Notes under the pieces: model-generated
The model's input: only the letters and a program-made list of their open reading frames with translations
Database searches by the model: none
Told to the model about the DNA's origin: nothing
DNA from: Nocardia testacea NBRC 100365
Lineage (GTDB): Bacteria; Actinomycetota; Actinomycetes; Mycobacteriales; Mycobacteriaceae
DNA: 64,000 nt
Assembly (NCBI RefSeq): GCF_000308775.1
Contig: NZ_BAGJ01000271.1
Location: 26,497-90,496, forward strand
Direction of reading: 5' to 3'
Program-made: the position numbers and the translations under genes
Shown: in pieces, positions 52,667 through 60,520 of the stretch
Layout of the letters: each line of letters begins with the position of its first letter
Position numbering within the stretch: the stretch's first letter is position 1

Positions 52667-53685
52667 TCGACTTCGCGCCGCTGGAGCGGTGGATGGACGA
52701 GGCCGGACTCCCGGGCAGGGGCGAACCCCTGCGGACCCGGTTCCTGTCGGGCGGTACGCAGAACGAGATCTACGAGATCACCCGCGGCGAGCACCGCTGT
52801 GTGCTGCGGATACCACCGGCCGGAGCACCGGCCGACCGGGACAACGGCATCCTGCGCGAGTGGCGGATCATCGAGGCTCTGGACGGTACCGAGGTGCCAC
52901 ACACCGAGGCGGTGGCGGTCTGCACCGACCCCTCGGTGCTCGGCCGCACGTTCTATCTCATGGGATTCGTGGACGGGTGGTCGCCGATGGACCATCGCCG
53001 GATCTGGCCGGCGCCCTTCGACACCGACCTCACCGCCCGGGCCGGATTGGCCTACCAGCTCGCCGAGGGCATCGCGCTGCTGTCCAAGGTGGACTGGCGG
53101 GCGCGGGGGCTGCACGATCTGGGACGGCCGGACGGCTTCCACGAACGCCAGGTCGCCCGGTGGACCGGCTTCTTCGAGCGGATCAAGGGCCGCGAGCTCG
53201 ACGGGATGGACACCGCGACCCGCTGGCTGCGCGAGCACCGCCCGTTGGACTACATCCCCGGCCTCATGCACGGGGACTACCAGTTCGCCAATGTCATGTA
53301 TTGCCATGGCTTTCCCGCCCGTCTGGCCGCGATCGTCGACTGGGAGATGGGCACCGTCGGCGATCCGAAACTGGATCTCGCATGGATGGTGCAGAGCTGG
53401 CCGGCCGACACCTCGGCACCCGAGGCCACCGAATCCGGCTACGTGAACATGCGCGGTATGCCCTCCCGCGACCAGGTGGTGGCGCACTATGCCCAGGTCT
53501 CGGGCCGGCAGGTCGACGATCTCGACTACTACCTGGTCCTGGCCAGATGGAAGCTCGCGATCGTACTGGAACAGGGCTTCCAGCGCGCCGGCGACGATGT
53601 GAAACTGCAGTCCTTCGGCCCGATCGTGCCCGAACTCATGCGCTCGGCCGCCGAACTCACCGAAACAACGGGGTACACGTCATGA
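52663..53685 (+). CDS. Aminoglycoside phosphotransferase-fold kinase, partner of the dehydrogenase
   Basis: A 340-residue APH/choline-kinase-fold protein. ATP-site lysine region RCVLRIPPAG, catalytic loop MHGDYQFANVMY (Asp and Asn, about 203-214), and metal-binding Asp in AIVDWEMGTVGDPKLDLAW (about 221-239). All kinase residues look intact. In ACAD10/11 such a domain phosphorylates the hydroxyl of 4-hydroxyacyl chains before dehydrogenase-mediated elimination. The 4-bp overlap with the dehydrogenase supports joint action. Not an antibiotic-resistance gene by context. Confidence 0.9.
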   Translation: MIDFAPLERWMDEAGLPGRGEPLRTRFLSGGTQNEIYEITRGEHRCVLRIPPAGAPADRDNGILREWRIIEALDGTEVPHTEAVAVCTDPSVLGRTFYLMGFVDGWSPMDHRRIWPAPFDTDLTARAGLAYQLAEGIALLSKVDWRARGLHDLGRPDGFHERQVARWTGFFERIKGRELDGMDTATRWLREHRPLDYIPGLMHGDYQFANVMYCHGFPARLAAIVDWEMGTVGDPKLDLAWMVQSWPADTSAPEATESGYVNMRGMPSRDQVVAHYAQVSGRQVDDLDYYLVLARWKLAIVLEQGFQRAGDDVKLQSFGPIVPELMRSAAELTETTGYTS

Positions 53686-53786
53686 ACGAGTCGGGCCCGG
53701 AGGCGGCAGCGCAGCGTAACCACGGAGGGCCCTCGTTCATGACCGATCGACACAGCATGAACGAGTCAGGCCCGGAGGCGGCAGCG
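53681..53786. repeat. Direct repeat (2 x 31 bp) with internal inverted repeat at a gene start
   Basis: Copies at 53681-53711 and 53756-53786 differ at one base and are 75 bp apart, an exact 25-codon step, each encoding MNESGPEAAA. Between them is CTCGTTCATGAC (53732-53743), the perfect inverse complement of GTCATGAACGAG at 53679-53690. The block looks like a small inserted or amplified repeat at the 5' end of the hydratase gene. Confidence 0.8.
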
Positions 53787-54557
53787 GATGAAGAATTCCT
53801 GGTGGAGCGCCGCGGCCCCCTCACCGTGCTCACCCTGAACCGCCCGCAGGCACGTAACGCGCTCAACGGCGCCCTGATCGCCGGGATCGGCGCCACCGTC
53901 CTGGCCGCCGAACAGGATTCCGGCACCCGCGCCCTGGTACTCACCGCCGCCGGCGACCGGGCGTTCTGTGCGGGCATGGACCTGCGCGCGTTCTCCGGCG
54001 GTGAGGATGTGGGGTTCGGCGACACCCCGGAGAACCGGGCCTTTCAACGCCTCACCCGCGGGGCCGTCGAGGTCCCGGTGATCGGCGCCGCCAACGGCAC
54101 CGCGGTCGGCGGGGGTCTGGAACTGTTGCTCGGCTGCGATCTGATCGTCGCCGCCGAGACCGCGAAATTCGGTCTGCCCGAGGTGCAACGCGGACTCTTC
54201 CCGGGCGGCGGGGGCACCTATATCGCCGAACGCATCCCGCTGGGCATCGCCTTGCAGCTCACGCTGACCGGCGAAACTTTCACCGCCGCCCGGGGATACG
54301 AAATGGGGCTGATCAACGAGGTGGTCCCCGCCGGGCAGGTGCTCGAGACCGCGCTCGCTTTCGCGGACCGGATCGCCGCCAACGGCCCGCTCGGCGTTGC
54401 CGCCTGCAAGGAGCTGGTACGGCTTTCGGTCACCGATCCCGCGAAGGCGGCGCAACGGTTGCGGCACTGGCAGGGTGTCGTCTTCGCCAGCGAGGACGCC
54501 AAGGAGGGCGCGACGGCGTTCATGGAGAAACGCACCCCGGAGTGGCAGGGGAAATGA
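53682..54557 (+). CDS. Enoyl-CoA hydratase/isomerase family protein with repeated N-terminus
   Basis: Crotonase-fold enzyme. The folded part starts near 53787 (FLVERRGPLTVLTLNRPQAR); AFCAGMDLRAF gives the oxyanion hole, NGTAVGGGLELLLGCDLIVA the second loop, and LFPGGGGTYIAERIPLGIAL replaces the first Glu region. Three in-frame ATGs are possible: 53682 (ATGA overlap with the kinase, 291 residues), 53739 (GGAGG 10 bp before it) and 53757 (second repeat copy, 266 residues). The extension MNESGPEAAA is duplicated by the repeat. Third gene of the site H operon. Confidence 0.88.
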   Translation: MNESGPEAAAQRNHGGPSFMTDRHSMNESGPEAAADEEFLVERRGPLTVLTLNRPQARNALNGALIAGIGATVLAAEQDSGTRALVLTAAGDRAFCAGMDLRAFSGGEDVGFGDTPENRAFQRLTRGAVEVPVIGAANGTAVGGGLELLLGCDLIVAAETAKFGLPEVQRGLFPGGGGTYIAERIPLGIALQLTLTGETFTAARGYEMGLINEVVPAGQVLETALAFADRIAANGPLGVAACKELVRLSVTDPAKAAQRLRHWQGVVFASEDAKEGATAFMEKRTPEWQGK

Positions 54558-55534
54558 GCACCGTACGGGCGGTGGTCTGTCCCGAGTACGGGTCACCCGG
54601 AGTACTACGGGTCGAGCGGCGTCCGGTGCCCGCGCCCGGTGAGGGTGAGGCCAGGGTTCGGGTGCGCGCGGCCGCGGTGAACTTCCCCGATGTCCTGCTG
54701 ATCGCCGGGCGCTATCAGGTCACTGTGCCGCTACCGTTCGTCCCGGGCAGCGAATTCGCCGGCGTAGTCACCGAACTCGGCCCGGACTGCGCGGGGTTCG
54801 CCATCGGAGACCGCGTATCCGGCACCGGTCTGTACGGCGCGTTCGCCGAGGAGATCGTCGTCCCGGCCGCCGGCCTGGCACCGATCCCGCCCGGGGTGGA
54901 CGACCGGACCGCGGCCGCATTCGGTGTCGCCTACCGCACCGCCTACCACGCGTTACGGTCGGCGGCCCGAGTCGGCCCGGGCGATACGGTGGTCGTACTC
55001 GGGGCCGGTGGCGGTGTGGGGTTGGCGGCGGTTCAGCTGGCCGGTGCGCTCGGCATCGAAGTGGTGGCGGTCGCGTCGTCATCCGAGAAGTTGTCCGTCG
55101 CTGCGTTTCATGGGGCGCAGCATTTGATCGACCATCGGACCGCTGATGTGCGGGAGGCCCTGCGCGCGGCGGTTCCCCAGGGCGCCACCGCCGTCCTGGA
55201 TCCCGTCGGCGGTGATCTTTCCGAACCGGCGCTGCGTGCCCTGGGCCGCGGCGGCCGCTTCGTCACCATCGGTTACGCCTCCGGGACGGTCCCGCGAATC
55301 CCACTGAATCTGGTATTGGTCAAAGGCTTGCATATCGTGGGCTTCCAGTTCCGCGATATCGCTGCGGGCGAGTTCGCCCGCAACGAACGGGAACTGGCGG
55401 GTCTGCTCGCCGACGGCCGGGTCGCTCCGCATATCGGCGCCACCTTCCGGCTCGAGGACACCGCCCAGGCACTCGAGCGGGTCGCCCAGGGCCGCGCCGT
55501 CGGCAAGGTGATCATCGACTTGACCTGCGAATAG
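54554..55534 (+). CDS. NADPH:quinone oxidoreductase-like MDR enzyme
   Basis: A 326-residue zinc-free medium-chain reductase. AVNFPDVLLIAGRYQVTVPL (about 39-58) and VPGSEFAGVVTELG are the quinone-reductase signatures; cofactor motif VVLGAGGGVGLAAVQLAGAL (about 146-165); C-terminal GRAVGKVIIDL. ATG at 54554 overlaps the hydratase stop by 4 bp. Last gene of the dehydrogenase-kinase-hydratase-reductase operon; likely reduces an enoyl-CoA double bond or an enone. Confidence 0.9.
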   Translation: MSTVRAVVCPEYGSPGVLRVERRPVPAPGEGEARVRVRAAAVNFPDVLLIAGRYQVTVPLPFVPGSEFAGVVTELGPDCAGFAIGDRVSGTGLYGAFAEEIVVPAAGLAPIPPGVDDRTAAAFGVAYRTAYHALRSAARVGPGDTVVVLGAGGGVGLAAVQLAGALGIEVVAVASSSEKLSVAAFHGAQHLIDHRTADVREALRAAVPQGATAVLDPVGGDLSEPALRALGRGGRFVTIGYASGTVPRIPLNLVLVKGLHIVGFQFRDIAAGEFARNERELAGLLADGRVAPHIGATFRLEDTAQALERVAQGRAVGKVIIDLTCE

Positions 55535-55559
55535 GACACGGCCACCGGTCGGCATTCGG

Positions 55560-55748
55560 TCACCATCGGCCCTCGTTCCCGCCCCGGCCCGAGTCGACGG
55601 ACGCCGGTACGCGTGAGTTCCGGCCATATCCGGTCGCGGTGACCAGAGCGGCGATGAGGCTCACGAGCGCGGCCACGAAGCAGCCGAGCGCGTAGGGCAC
55701 ACTGCCGACCGGAGTCCCGGCCGCCGTGTAACCGTCGACCGAGTCCAC
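55560..55748 (-). CDS. Short hydrophobic ORF, possible membrane-protein remnant
   Basis: Up to 62 residues from GTG at 55748, with one membrane span (YALGCFVAALVSLIAALVTA). No ribosome site is visible and the upstream sequence continues with hydrophobic residues in another frame (VHAVLWVTALPAV). It may be the 3' part of a decayed or frameshifted small membrane protein. Family not recognised. Confidence 0.3.
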   Translation of the reverse strand: MDSVDGYTAAGTPVGSVPYALGCFVAALVSLIAALVTATGYGRNSRVPASVDSGRGGNEGRW

Positions 55749-55820
55749 ACGGCGGGCAACGCAGTCACCCAGAGCACGGCGTGCACCCCGTCCGGGCCGT
55801 GGGGCGCTATCGGCCGACCG

Positions 55821-56018
55821 TCAGTGCCGGACCGGTCCGGTCACCGGCACCGGCGCCACATGGCCGGTCGCCGGACGGGTCAGGAACAGCGCGAGGCCGA
55901 TATCCACCAGCGATGACCGGTACCGGGAGGCGACCTCCCCCAGCGGAGTCCACGTCGGATCGGCGGTTTCGCCGTTCGGCTCGGGCCGCGGGCGCCCGCG
56001 GACGATACCGACTCTCAC
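55821..56018 (-). CDS. Small ORF coupled to the O-methyltransferase
   Basis: A 65-residue reading frame starting at GTG 56018, overlapping the methyltransferase stop by 4 bp (GTGA), the coupling style used throughout this window. The peptide (VRVGIVRGRPRPEPNGETAD, then SRYRSSLVDIGLALF) has no recognised domain. It could be real, or the 5' remnant of a longer gene. Confidence 0.45.
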   Translation of the reverse strand: MRVGIVRGRPRPEPNGETADPTWTPLGEVASRYRSSLVDIGLALFLTRPATGHVAPVPVTGPVRH

Positions 56019-56707
56019 CGTTTGACCACCATCTCCAATCCCGCCCGGAACGGCAACGTCTGAGTGACCAGGCCGTTGTCCGGGTCCTCGATGAAAGCGA
56101 ATGCGTCACGGTAGTTCTCCCGGTGCCCCTCGGTGTTGTCGATCAGCACCACGCCGCCGGGCCGCAGTTTCGGTGCGATCATCTCCAGCGCCGGACGCGC
56201 CAGCACCGGCCAGATATCGATCAGCGCGAGATCGAGTGGGGCGTCGAGCTCGGCCAGCGTCGTGCGGATATCCCCCACGCGTAGATCGATCACATCCTGC
56301 AGGCCCGCGCGGCGGAAATGTTCCCGGGCGGCGGCGGCTTTGGCAAGCTCGATCTCGGCGCCGACCACGGTGCCCGGGCCGCCGTCGCGCTCGGTCACCA
56401 GGCGCACCGCCTGCGCCAGGTAGAGCGTCGACACGCCATGGGATGTGCCGACCTCCACGACCCGCCGCGCTCGCATGGCCAGGCACAACCGGTGGCACAG
56501 CAGGGCCTTGTCGTGTTCGAGCGCGATGAGTTTGTCGGACAGGAAGGCGTCGGCGTCGGCGTCGAGGGCATTCGGGTCGGCTGCCTTCCCGTACGCGGCG
56601 CGTTCGGCGAAGTAGGTACCGATCACCGGGATCTGCTCGGCGCTGCGCTGTTGCAGTTCCGCGACCAGACGGTCGAGTTCAGGGTTCTGCAGGGTGCCGG
56701 AGTCCAT
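56015..56707 (-). CDS. SAM-dependent O-methyltransferase
   Basis: A 230-residue class I methyltransferase of the COMT/DUF4937-like bacterial group. SAM motif I reads VVEVGTSHGVSTLYLAQAV (about 84-102), the acidic loop is VVGAEIELAKAAAAREHF, motif IV is LDLALIDIWPVL (metal/catalytic Asp region), and LRPGGVVLIDNTEGH follows. Acts on small phenolic or carboxyl acceptors in related enzymes; substrate here unknown. Divergent from a TetR gene. Confidence 0.9.
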   Translation of the reverse strand: MDSGTLQNPELDRLVAELQQRSAEQIPVIGTYFAERAAYGKAADPNALDADADAFLSDKLIALEHDKALLCHRLCLAMRARRVVEVGTSHGVSTLYLAQAVRLVTERDGGPGTVVGAEIELAKAAAAREHFRRAGLQDVIDLRVGDIRTTLAELDAPLDLALIDIWPVLARPALEMIAPKLRPGGVVLIDNTEGHRENYRDAFAFIEDPDNGLVTQTLPFRAGLEMVVKR

Positions 56708-56827
56708 CGCGTTACCTCTCGTGGGTCACGCCGTCGGCAGGGCGCCGCGGCCACACAAGTCTGGAAGTCGATGCCACTGATGTCAATGGGCTGTGAACTT
56801 CAAGGGCGCACGGTACAGTCCGAACCC

Positions 56828-57538
56828 GTGTCCCAACCGCTTCCGCCCGGTCGCCGCCGACGCAGCCCGCTGACGCGAGGCGGCCGGGCGACGCTGACCG
56901 CCGAGACGATCGCCGCGACAATGCTGGAACTCGCGGGCCGGCGCGGCTTCGCCGCGGTGTCGATGCAGGATCTGGCCGCCGAACTCGGCGTCACCGTCCG
57001 CGCCCTGTATCGCCATGTGCGCGATCGGCAGGAAGTCGTCGACCGAGCCGTCGAGCTCTGGCTGTCGCGATGGCCGATCCCGGAACTCGACCCCGAACGC
57101 TGGCGGCAGAGCCTGCGCGAGTACTGCCACCTGCACCGGTCCCTGGCCCGCCGCCATCCCCGAGCACTGCTGGTGTCACTGGACGAACGCATCAGCGACA
57201 CCCGCGTACCCGAACGCCGGCTCGCGGCACCGGAACAATTCCTGGCCTTCCTCACCGAAGTGGGACTCGAGCTGCCCGACGCCTTGTTCGTGCACAGCGA
57301 TCTCATGGTCCGGATCTACGGATTCGTCCTGTTCATCGACTACCGGGCCGATATCGGCGAACCGGTCGTCGAACAGTATCCGGCCCCGCAGTCGTGGCTC
57401 GACCGCCATCCGGACCTCGAATTGCCGCTACTGCACCGCGCCCGCGCCGAAGCCGGCTTCGACAGCGATGCCATGTTCGAGCGGGTGACGACCGAAGTGG
57501 TGCACACAGTGGAAAGACTGCTCCCCGCACAGCGATAG
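56828..57538 (+). CDS. TetR/AcrR family transcriptional regulator
   Basis: A 236-residue TetR protein. N-terminal arm is Arg-rich (PPGRRRRSPLTRGGR); helix-turn-helix SMQDLAAELGVTVRALYRHV (about 44-63), followed by RQEVVDRAVELWL. GTG at 56828 is chosen; no clear Shine-Dalgarno. C-terminal domain has a TetR_C segment (FVHSDLMVRIYGFVLFIDYR). Divergent from the O-methyltransferase, its likely target. Ends 11 bp before the convergent nucleotidyltransferase-like gene. Confidence 0.9.
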   Translation: MSQPLPPGRRRRSPLTRGGRATLTAETIAATMLELAGRRGFAAVSMQDLAAELGVTVRALYRHVRDRQEVVDRAVELWLSRWPIPELDPERWRQSLREYCHLHRSLARRHPRALLVSLDERISDTRVPERRLAAPEQFLAFLTEVGLELPDALFVHSDLMVRIYGFVLFIDYRADIGEPVVEQYPAPQSWLDRHPDLELPLLHRARAEAGFDSDAMFERVTTEVVHTVERLLPAQR

Positions 57539-57549
57539 GCGCGGCAGGG

Positions 57550-58167
57550 TCATCCGAGGTGCGACAGTGCCGTCAGCCAGGGATGGCCGGGATGCACCCG
57601 GGACAGCCACTCGGACAGTCGCGAACGTCGTGACCAGTCCATTGCGGGGAGTACCCGCAGGAAGTCCGACTCGTCTTTCGGTCGCCGCGCCTTGGCCTTG
57701 AACAGGAGAACGACTTCGGGGATCACATACGGAATGCCGTCGTCGGTAGCGAGAATCAGCTCGCTGTAGGGCAGGGTGATCGTGGGGTCGCGGCGGCACA
57801 CCCACCGATCACCGTGGTGCGGCTCCCGGAACACATCGAGTCGATAGATCCCGGTTTCGGGTTCACGCAGCCATGTCTGATGCCGGTTCTCCAGTTCTTC
57901 GGGAAACGGCCAGGCGCGACCGTCGCCGACGATGTCCCATTCGAAACCGGGAAAGGCGGCCATGATCTCGGCGAACCGTGCCCGCGGCACCCCGATTTCG
58001 AGATCACCGTGCTCCCGTCCGAGACCACCGGCGAACAGATCCAGCGCCCAGCCGGCGGCTATGTACCAGCACGGCGGGGCGCCCGAGAGCCGCTCGGCGA
58101 CCTCGGCGGGAGTCCAGGCCTGCCAGAGCCGGTCACACTCTTCGGCCGATAGAGGGCGTCCGGGCAT
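57550..58167 (-). CDS. Nucleotidyltransferase-fold protein (aminoglycoside adenylyltransferase-like)
   Basis: A 205-residue protein. AAGWALDLFAGGLGREHGDL (about 37-56) is the nucleotidyltransferase core of the PF10706-type family, with the Asp pair read as DLEIGVPR; YVIPEVVLLFKAKARRPKDE (about 145-164) is the second conserved block. Members include ANT(2'')-like and lincosamide enzymes, but most chromosomal copies have unknown substrates. The usual DxD is D-L-E here, so activity is uncertain. Confidence 0.8.
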   Translation of the reverse strand: MPGRPLSAEECDRLWQAWTPAEVAERLSGAPPCWYIAAGWALDLFAGGLGREHGDLEIGVPRARFAEIMAAFPGFEWDIVGDGRAWPFPEELENRHQTWLREPETGIYRLDVFREPHHGDRWVCRRDPTITLPYSELILATDDGIPYVIPEVVLLFKAKARRPKDESDFLRVLPAMDWSRRSRLSEWLSRVHPGHPWLTALSHLG

Positions 58168-58237
58168 ATCAGACTGTCTCCTTCGCGTCGGACGGACGGC
58201 CGGGTCGGGCCACGGGCTTGGTCTCCTTTTGCAGAGC

Positions 58238-58840
58238 TCAGGTTCGATGGCCTCGCACGGAGCCGGAGATCACGGCGGCCACGAACTTTTCGACTGCCGA
58301 GGTACTCGGCGGGCCGGCGTCACGGTCTGTGAACAATAGATGCCCGCCACCGACCAGGGACAGGGTGAGTGAGTCGATATCGGCATCGGCGGCGATGCGG
58401 CCCAGTTCCCGCTCGTCGGTCAGATATATGGAGATGGCGGTCGTCACCTCGGCGAGAACCGCCATGCCGCCACCGGGTCTGGCTCGGCGCAGTCGTGCGC
58501 GCAACTCGTCCCGGAAGGTGATGAGCGGGAGGATCGCCACCGGAACCGGCCCGAACAAGGTGGTCAGCGCGGCGGTCAGATTGTCGGCCACCGTGCCGGA
58601 CCCGGCGGAGGCGCGCAGCGCGTTCCCCTGTGCTTCCAGCCGCGCGGCACGATCGAGCACCAGCGCGGCGAGGAAGCCGTCGAAGTCGGCGAAGTGCCGG
58701 TGCAGAACGCCTTTGGCGCAGCCGGCTTCGTCGGTGACGGCCCGGCTCGTGAGCCCGGTCGGCCCGTCGCGTAACAGCACGCGTTCGGCAGCGTCGAACA
58801 GTTGCTGCCGCGCGTCGCGAAGGTGCACCCCAGTCGGCAC
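58238..58840 (-). CDS. TetR family transcriptional regulator
   Basis: A 200-residue TetR protein starting VPTGVHLRDARQQLFDAAER. Helix-turn-helix TSRAVTDEAGCAKGVLHRHF (about 32-51) with FADFDGFLAALVLDR next. GTG at 58840 has AAGGA 9 bp upstream. A further ATG upstream would lie inside the tandem operator at 58884-58919. Divergent from a methyltransferase; the palindromes between them are its probable sites. Confidence 0.88.
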   Translation of the reverse strand: MPTGVHLRDARQQLFDAAERVLLRDGPTGLTSRAVTDEAGCAKGVLHRHFADFDGFLAALVLDRAARLEAQGNALRASAGSGTVADNLTAALTTLFGPVPVAILPLITFRDELRARLRRARPGGGMAVLAEVTTAISIYLTDERELGRIAADADIDSLTLSLVGGGHLLFTDRDAGPPSTSAVEKFVAAVISGSVRGHRT

Positions 58841-58883
58841 TCGCACATCCTTTCGTGCATCGATCCACCGACACAATTGCACA

Positions 58884-58919
58884 GTGGGCATGTGCCCACT
58901 AAGGTGGGCGCATGCCCAC
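58884..58919. promoter_or_regulatory. Tandem GTGGGC palindromes, TetR-type operators
   Basis: GTGGGCA-TG-TGCCCAC (58884-58899, perfect arms) and GTGGGC-GCAT-GCCCAC (58904-58919, perfect arms), 20 bp apart. The second covers the first codon of the methyltransferase at 58912. Probable binding sites of the TetR protein encoded at 58238. Confidence 0.7.
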
Positions 58920-59736
58920 AACACCGCCCGAGCATCCCACGGCGCCCCCTTCACCCGCGCCGTCCCCGGAAATGGCCACGTCGTTCGGAGTGGACGCACA
59001 GCGCTACGACCAGGCCCGGCCCCGATACCCGGAGGCGCTGGTGACGCGGGTTCTCGCCGGGACGCCCGGCACGGATGTGCTCGATATCGGCTGCGGCACC
59101 GGTATCGCAGGCGACCAGTTCCGGGCGGCAGGGTGCGCGGTACTCGGCGTCGAACCCGATCCGCGGATGGCCGATTTCGCACGAACGCTCGGCCTACAGG
59201 TCGAGGTCGCCACCTTCGAGGCATGGGAGCCGGGCGACCGGATGTTCGACGCGGTCATCGCCGCCCAGTCGTGGCATTGGGTGGATCCGGTCGCCGGCGC
59301 GGTGAAGGCAGCCGGCGTATTGCGCCCGGGTGGACGGCTGGCGATCTTCGGCCACGTGTACGAGCCACCCGCCGAGGTGGCAGAACCCTTCGCCATCGCT
59401 TTCCGGCGGGTGGCGCCGGACTCACCCTTCAGCAGGCAACCGGCTCGACGCCCCCTCGAGCTCTATCGAGCGGGATACACGAAATTCGCCGACCGCATCC
59501 GCGAGACCGGCCAGTTCGGCGAGCCCGAACTGTGGCAGTTCGACTGGCAGCGGTCCTACAGCCGCGACCAATGGCTGGAACTGCTCCCCACCACAGGCGG
59601 TCTCACGCGGCTCCGCCCTGATCAACTGGCCGAAATACTGCACGCGGTCGGCGACGCCATCGACTCGCTGGGTGGATCCTTCACGATGGAGTACACCACG
59701 CTGGCCACGACCGCCGCGCGCGCCGGCAGTTCCTGA
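58912..59736 (+). CDS. SAM-dependent methyltransferase
   Basis: A class I methyltransferase, 274 residues. SAM motif I is DVLDIGCGTGIAGDQFRAAG (about 54-73), followed by LGVEPDPRMADFAR and VIAAQSWHWVDPV. The first 20 residues are Pro-rich; a start at 58972 (MATSFGVDAQRYDQARP) would remove them and free the gene of the operator, but the ATG at 58912 may serve a leaderless mRNA. Substrate unknown. Confidence 0.88.
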   Translation: MPTTPPEHPTAPPSPAPSPEMATSFGVDAQRYDQARPRYPEALVTRVLAGTPGTDVLDIGCGTGIAGDQFRAAGCAVLGVEPDPRMADFARTLGLQVEVATFEAWEPGDRMFDAVIAAQSWHWVDPVAGAVKAAGVLRPGGRLAIFGHVYEPPAEVAEPFAIAFRRVAPDSPFSRQPARRPLELYRAGYTKFADRIRETGQFGEPELWQFDWQRSYSRDQWLELLPTTGGLTRLRPDQLAEILHAVGDAIDSLGGSFTMEYTTLATTAARAGSS

Positions 59737-59750
59737 AACTCGCAATCGGC

Positions 59751-59801
59751 CCGCCGCCCCGTCCGGACCGGAGTTGGAACCGGATCGGACGGCGGGGGCG
59801 G
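59751..59801. terminator. Bidirectional hairpin terminator
   Basis: Long GC-rich hairpin in the 73-bp gap between convergent genes: outer arm GCCCCGTCCG with CGGACGGCGGGG, inner arm ACCGG with CCGG, loop AGTTGGAA. Ends 8 bp before the stop of the opposite-strand TetR gene. Confidence 0.65.
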
Positions 59802-59809
59802 CCCGGCCG

Positions 59810-60409
59810 TCACACGCCCGGTCGCATGGCTTTGAGCAGGGCGTCGACGAGCGCGTCGGCATACTCGGGGGTGAGCGGGCCGGACCGGAGCAGCCAGCGC
59901 TGATAGAGCGGCGCGTACAGCAGTTCGAGCGCCAGGTCGAGGTCGGCATGGGCGTCGAGCTGCCCGGCCCGTTGGGCGCTGCGTAACCGGTCCTTCTTGG
60001 CCTCGTCCAGCGGACCGGCCAGCTTGGCGTGGTACTGGGCGGCCAGGGCGGGGTCGTTGATGATTTCGAGATTGAGCGCGCGGATCGGCCTCTCGAAGGC
60101 AGGGTCGGCGAATTCGGCCACCGTCGCCCGCATCACAACCTTGAGATCGGCCTCGAGGTCGCCGGTGTCGGGTAGCGCCATGCTCTGGTCCGGCCCCTCT
60201 TCGCTGAGCGCCAGGAAAGCGTCCAGCACCACCGCGCCTTTGGAGGGCCACCAGCGGTAGATGGTCTGCTTGCCCACGCCGGCCCGGGCGGCGATGGCCT
60301 CGACGGACAGCTTCGCGTACCCCACCTCGGAGACCAGTTCGCGGGCCGCGGTGAGGATGGCCCGCCGGGAGCGCTCACTGCGACGCGCGGGATCAGGCTG
60401 CTTGACCAT
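59810..60409 (-). CDS. TetR family transcriptional regulator
   Basis: A 199-residue TetR protein: SVEAIAARAGVGKQTIYRWW (helix-turn-helix, about 35-54) and PSKGAVVLDAFLAL; the C-terminal part YRxxxG-like segment is FERPIRALNLEIINDPALAA. ATG at 60409 is preferred; a start at 60463 would reach into the operator. Divergent from the SDR at 60521 and probably its repressor via 60463-60490. Confidence 0.9.
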   Translation of the reverse strand: MVKQPDPARRSERSRRAILTAARELVSEVGYAKLSVEAIAARAGVGKQTIYRWWPSKGAVVLDAFLALSEEGPDQSMALPDTGDLEADLKVVMRATVAEFADPAFERPIRALNLEIINDPALAAQYHAKLAGPLDEAKKDRLRSAQRAGQLDAHADLDLALELLYAPLYQRWLLRSGPLTPEYADALVDALLKAMRPGV

Positions 60410-60462
60410 GCTCGGATCGTAACACCGACACAAGACGAGACGGTCCGTATTGACACCGCCCA

Positions 60463-60490
60463 TAACGAGACGTACCGTCTTGTCTCGTTA
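60463..60490. promoter_or_regulatory. 28-bp palindromic operator
   Basis: Outer arms TAACGAGAC and GTCTCGTTA are exact inverse complements around a 10-bp spacer; GAC and GTC also flank GTACC within. A related GACGGTCCGT lies at about 60439-60448. It sits between the TetR gene and the SDR. Confidence 0.65.
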
Positions 60491-60520
60491 CGGGAGATCG
60501 AGCAAGAGGAGGTGGAGCCC

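Noticed and set aside
52663..53685. Antibiotic-resistance phosphotransferase
   Set aside because: The APH fold is shared with acyl-metabolism kinases, and coupling to an acyl-CoA dehydrogenase points away from resistance.
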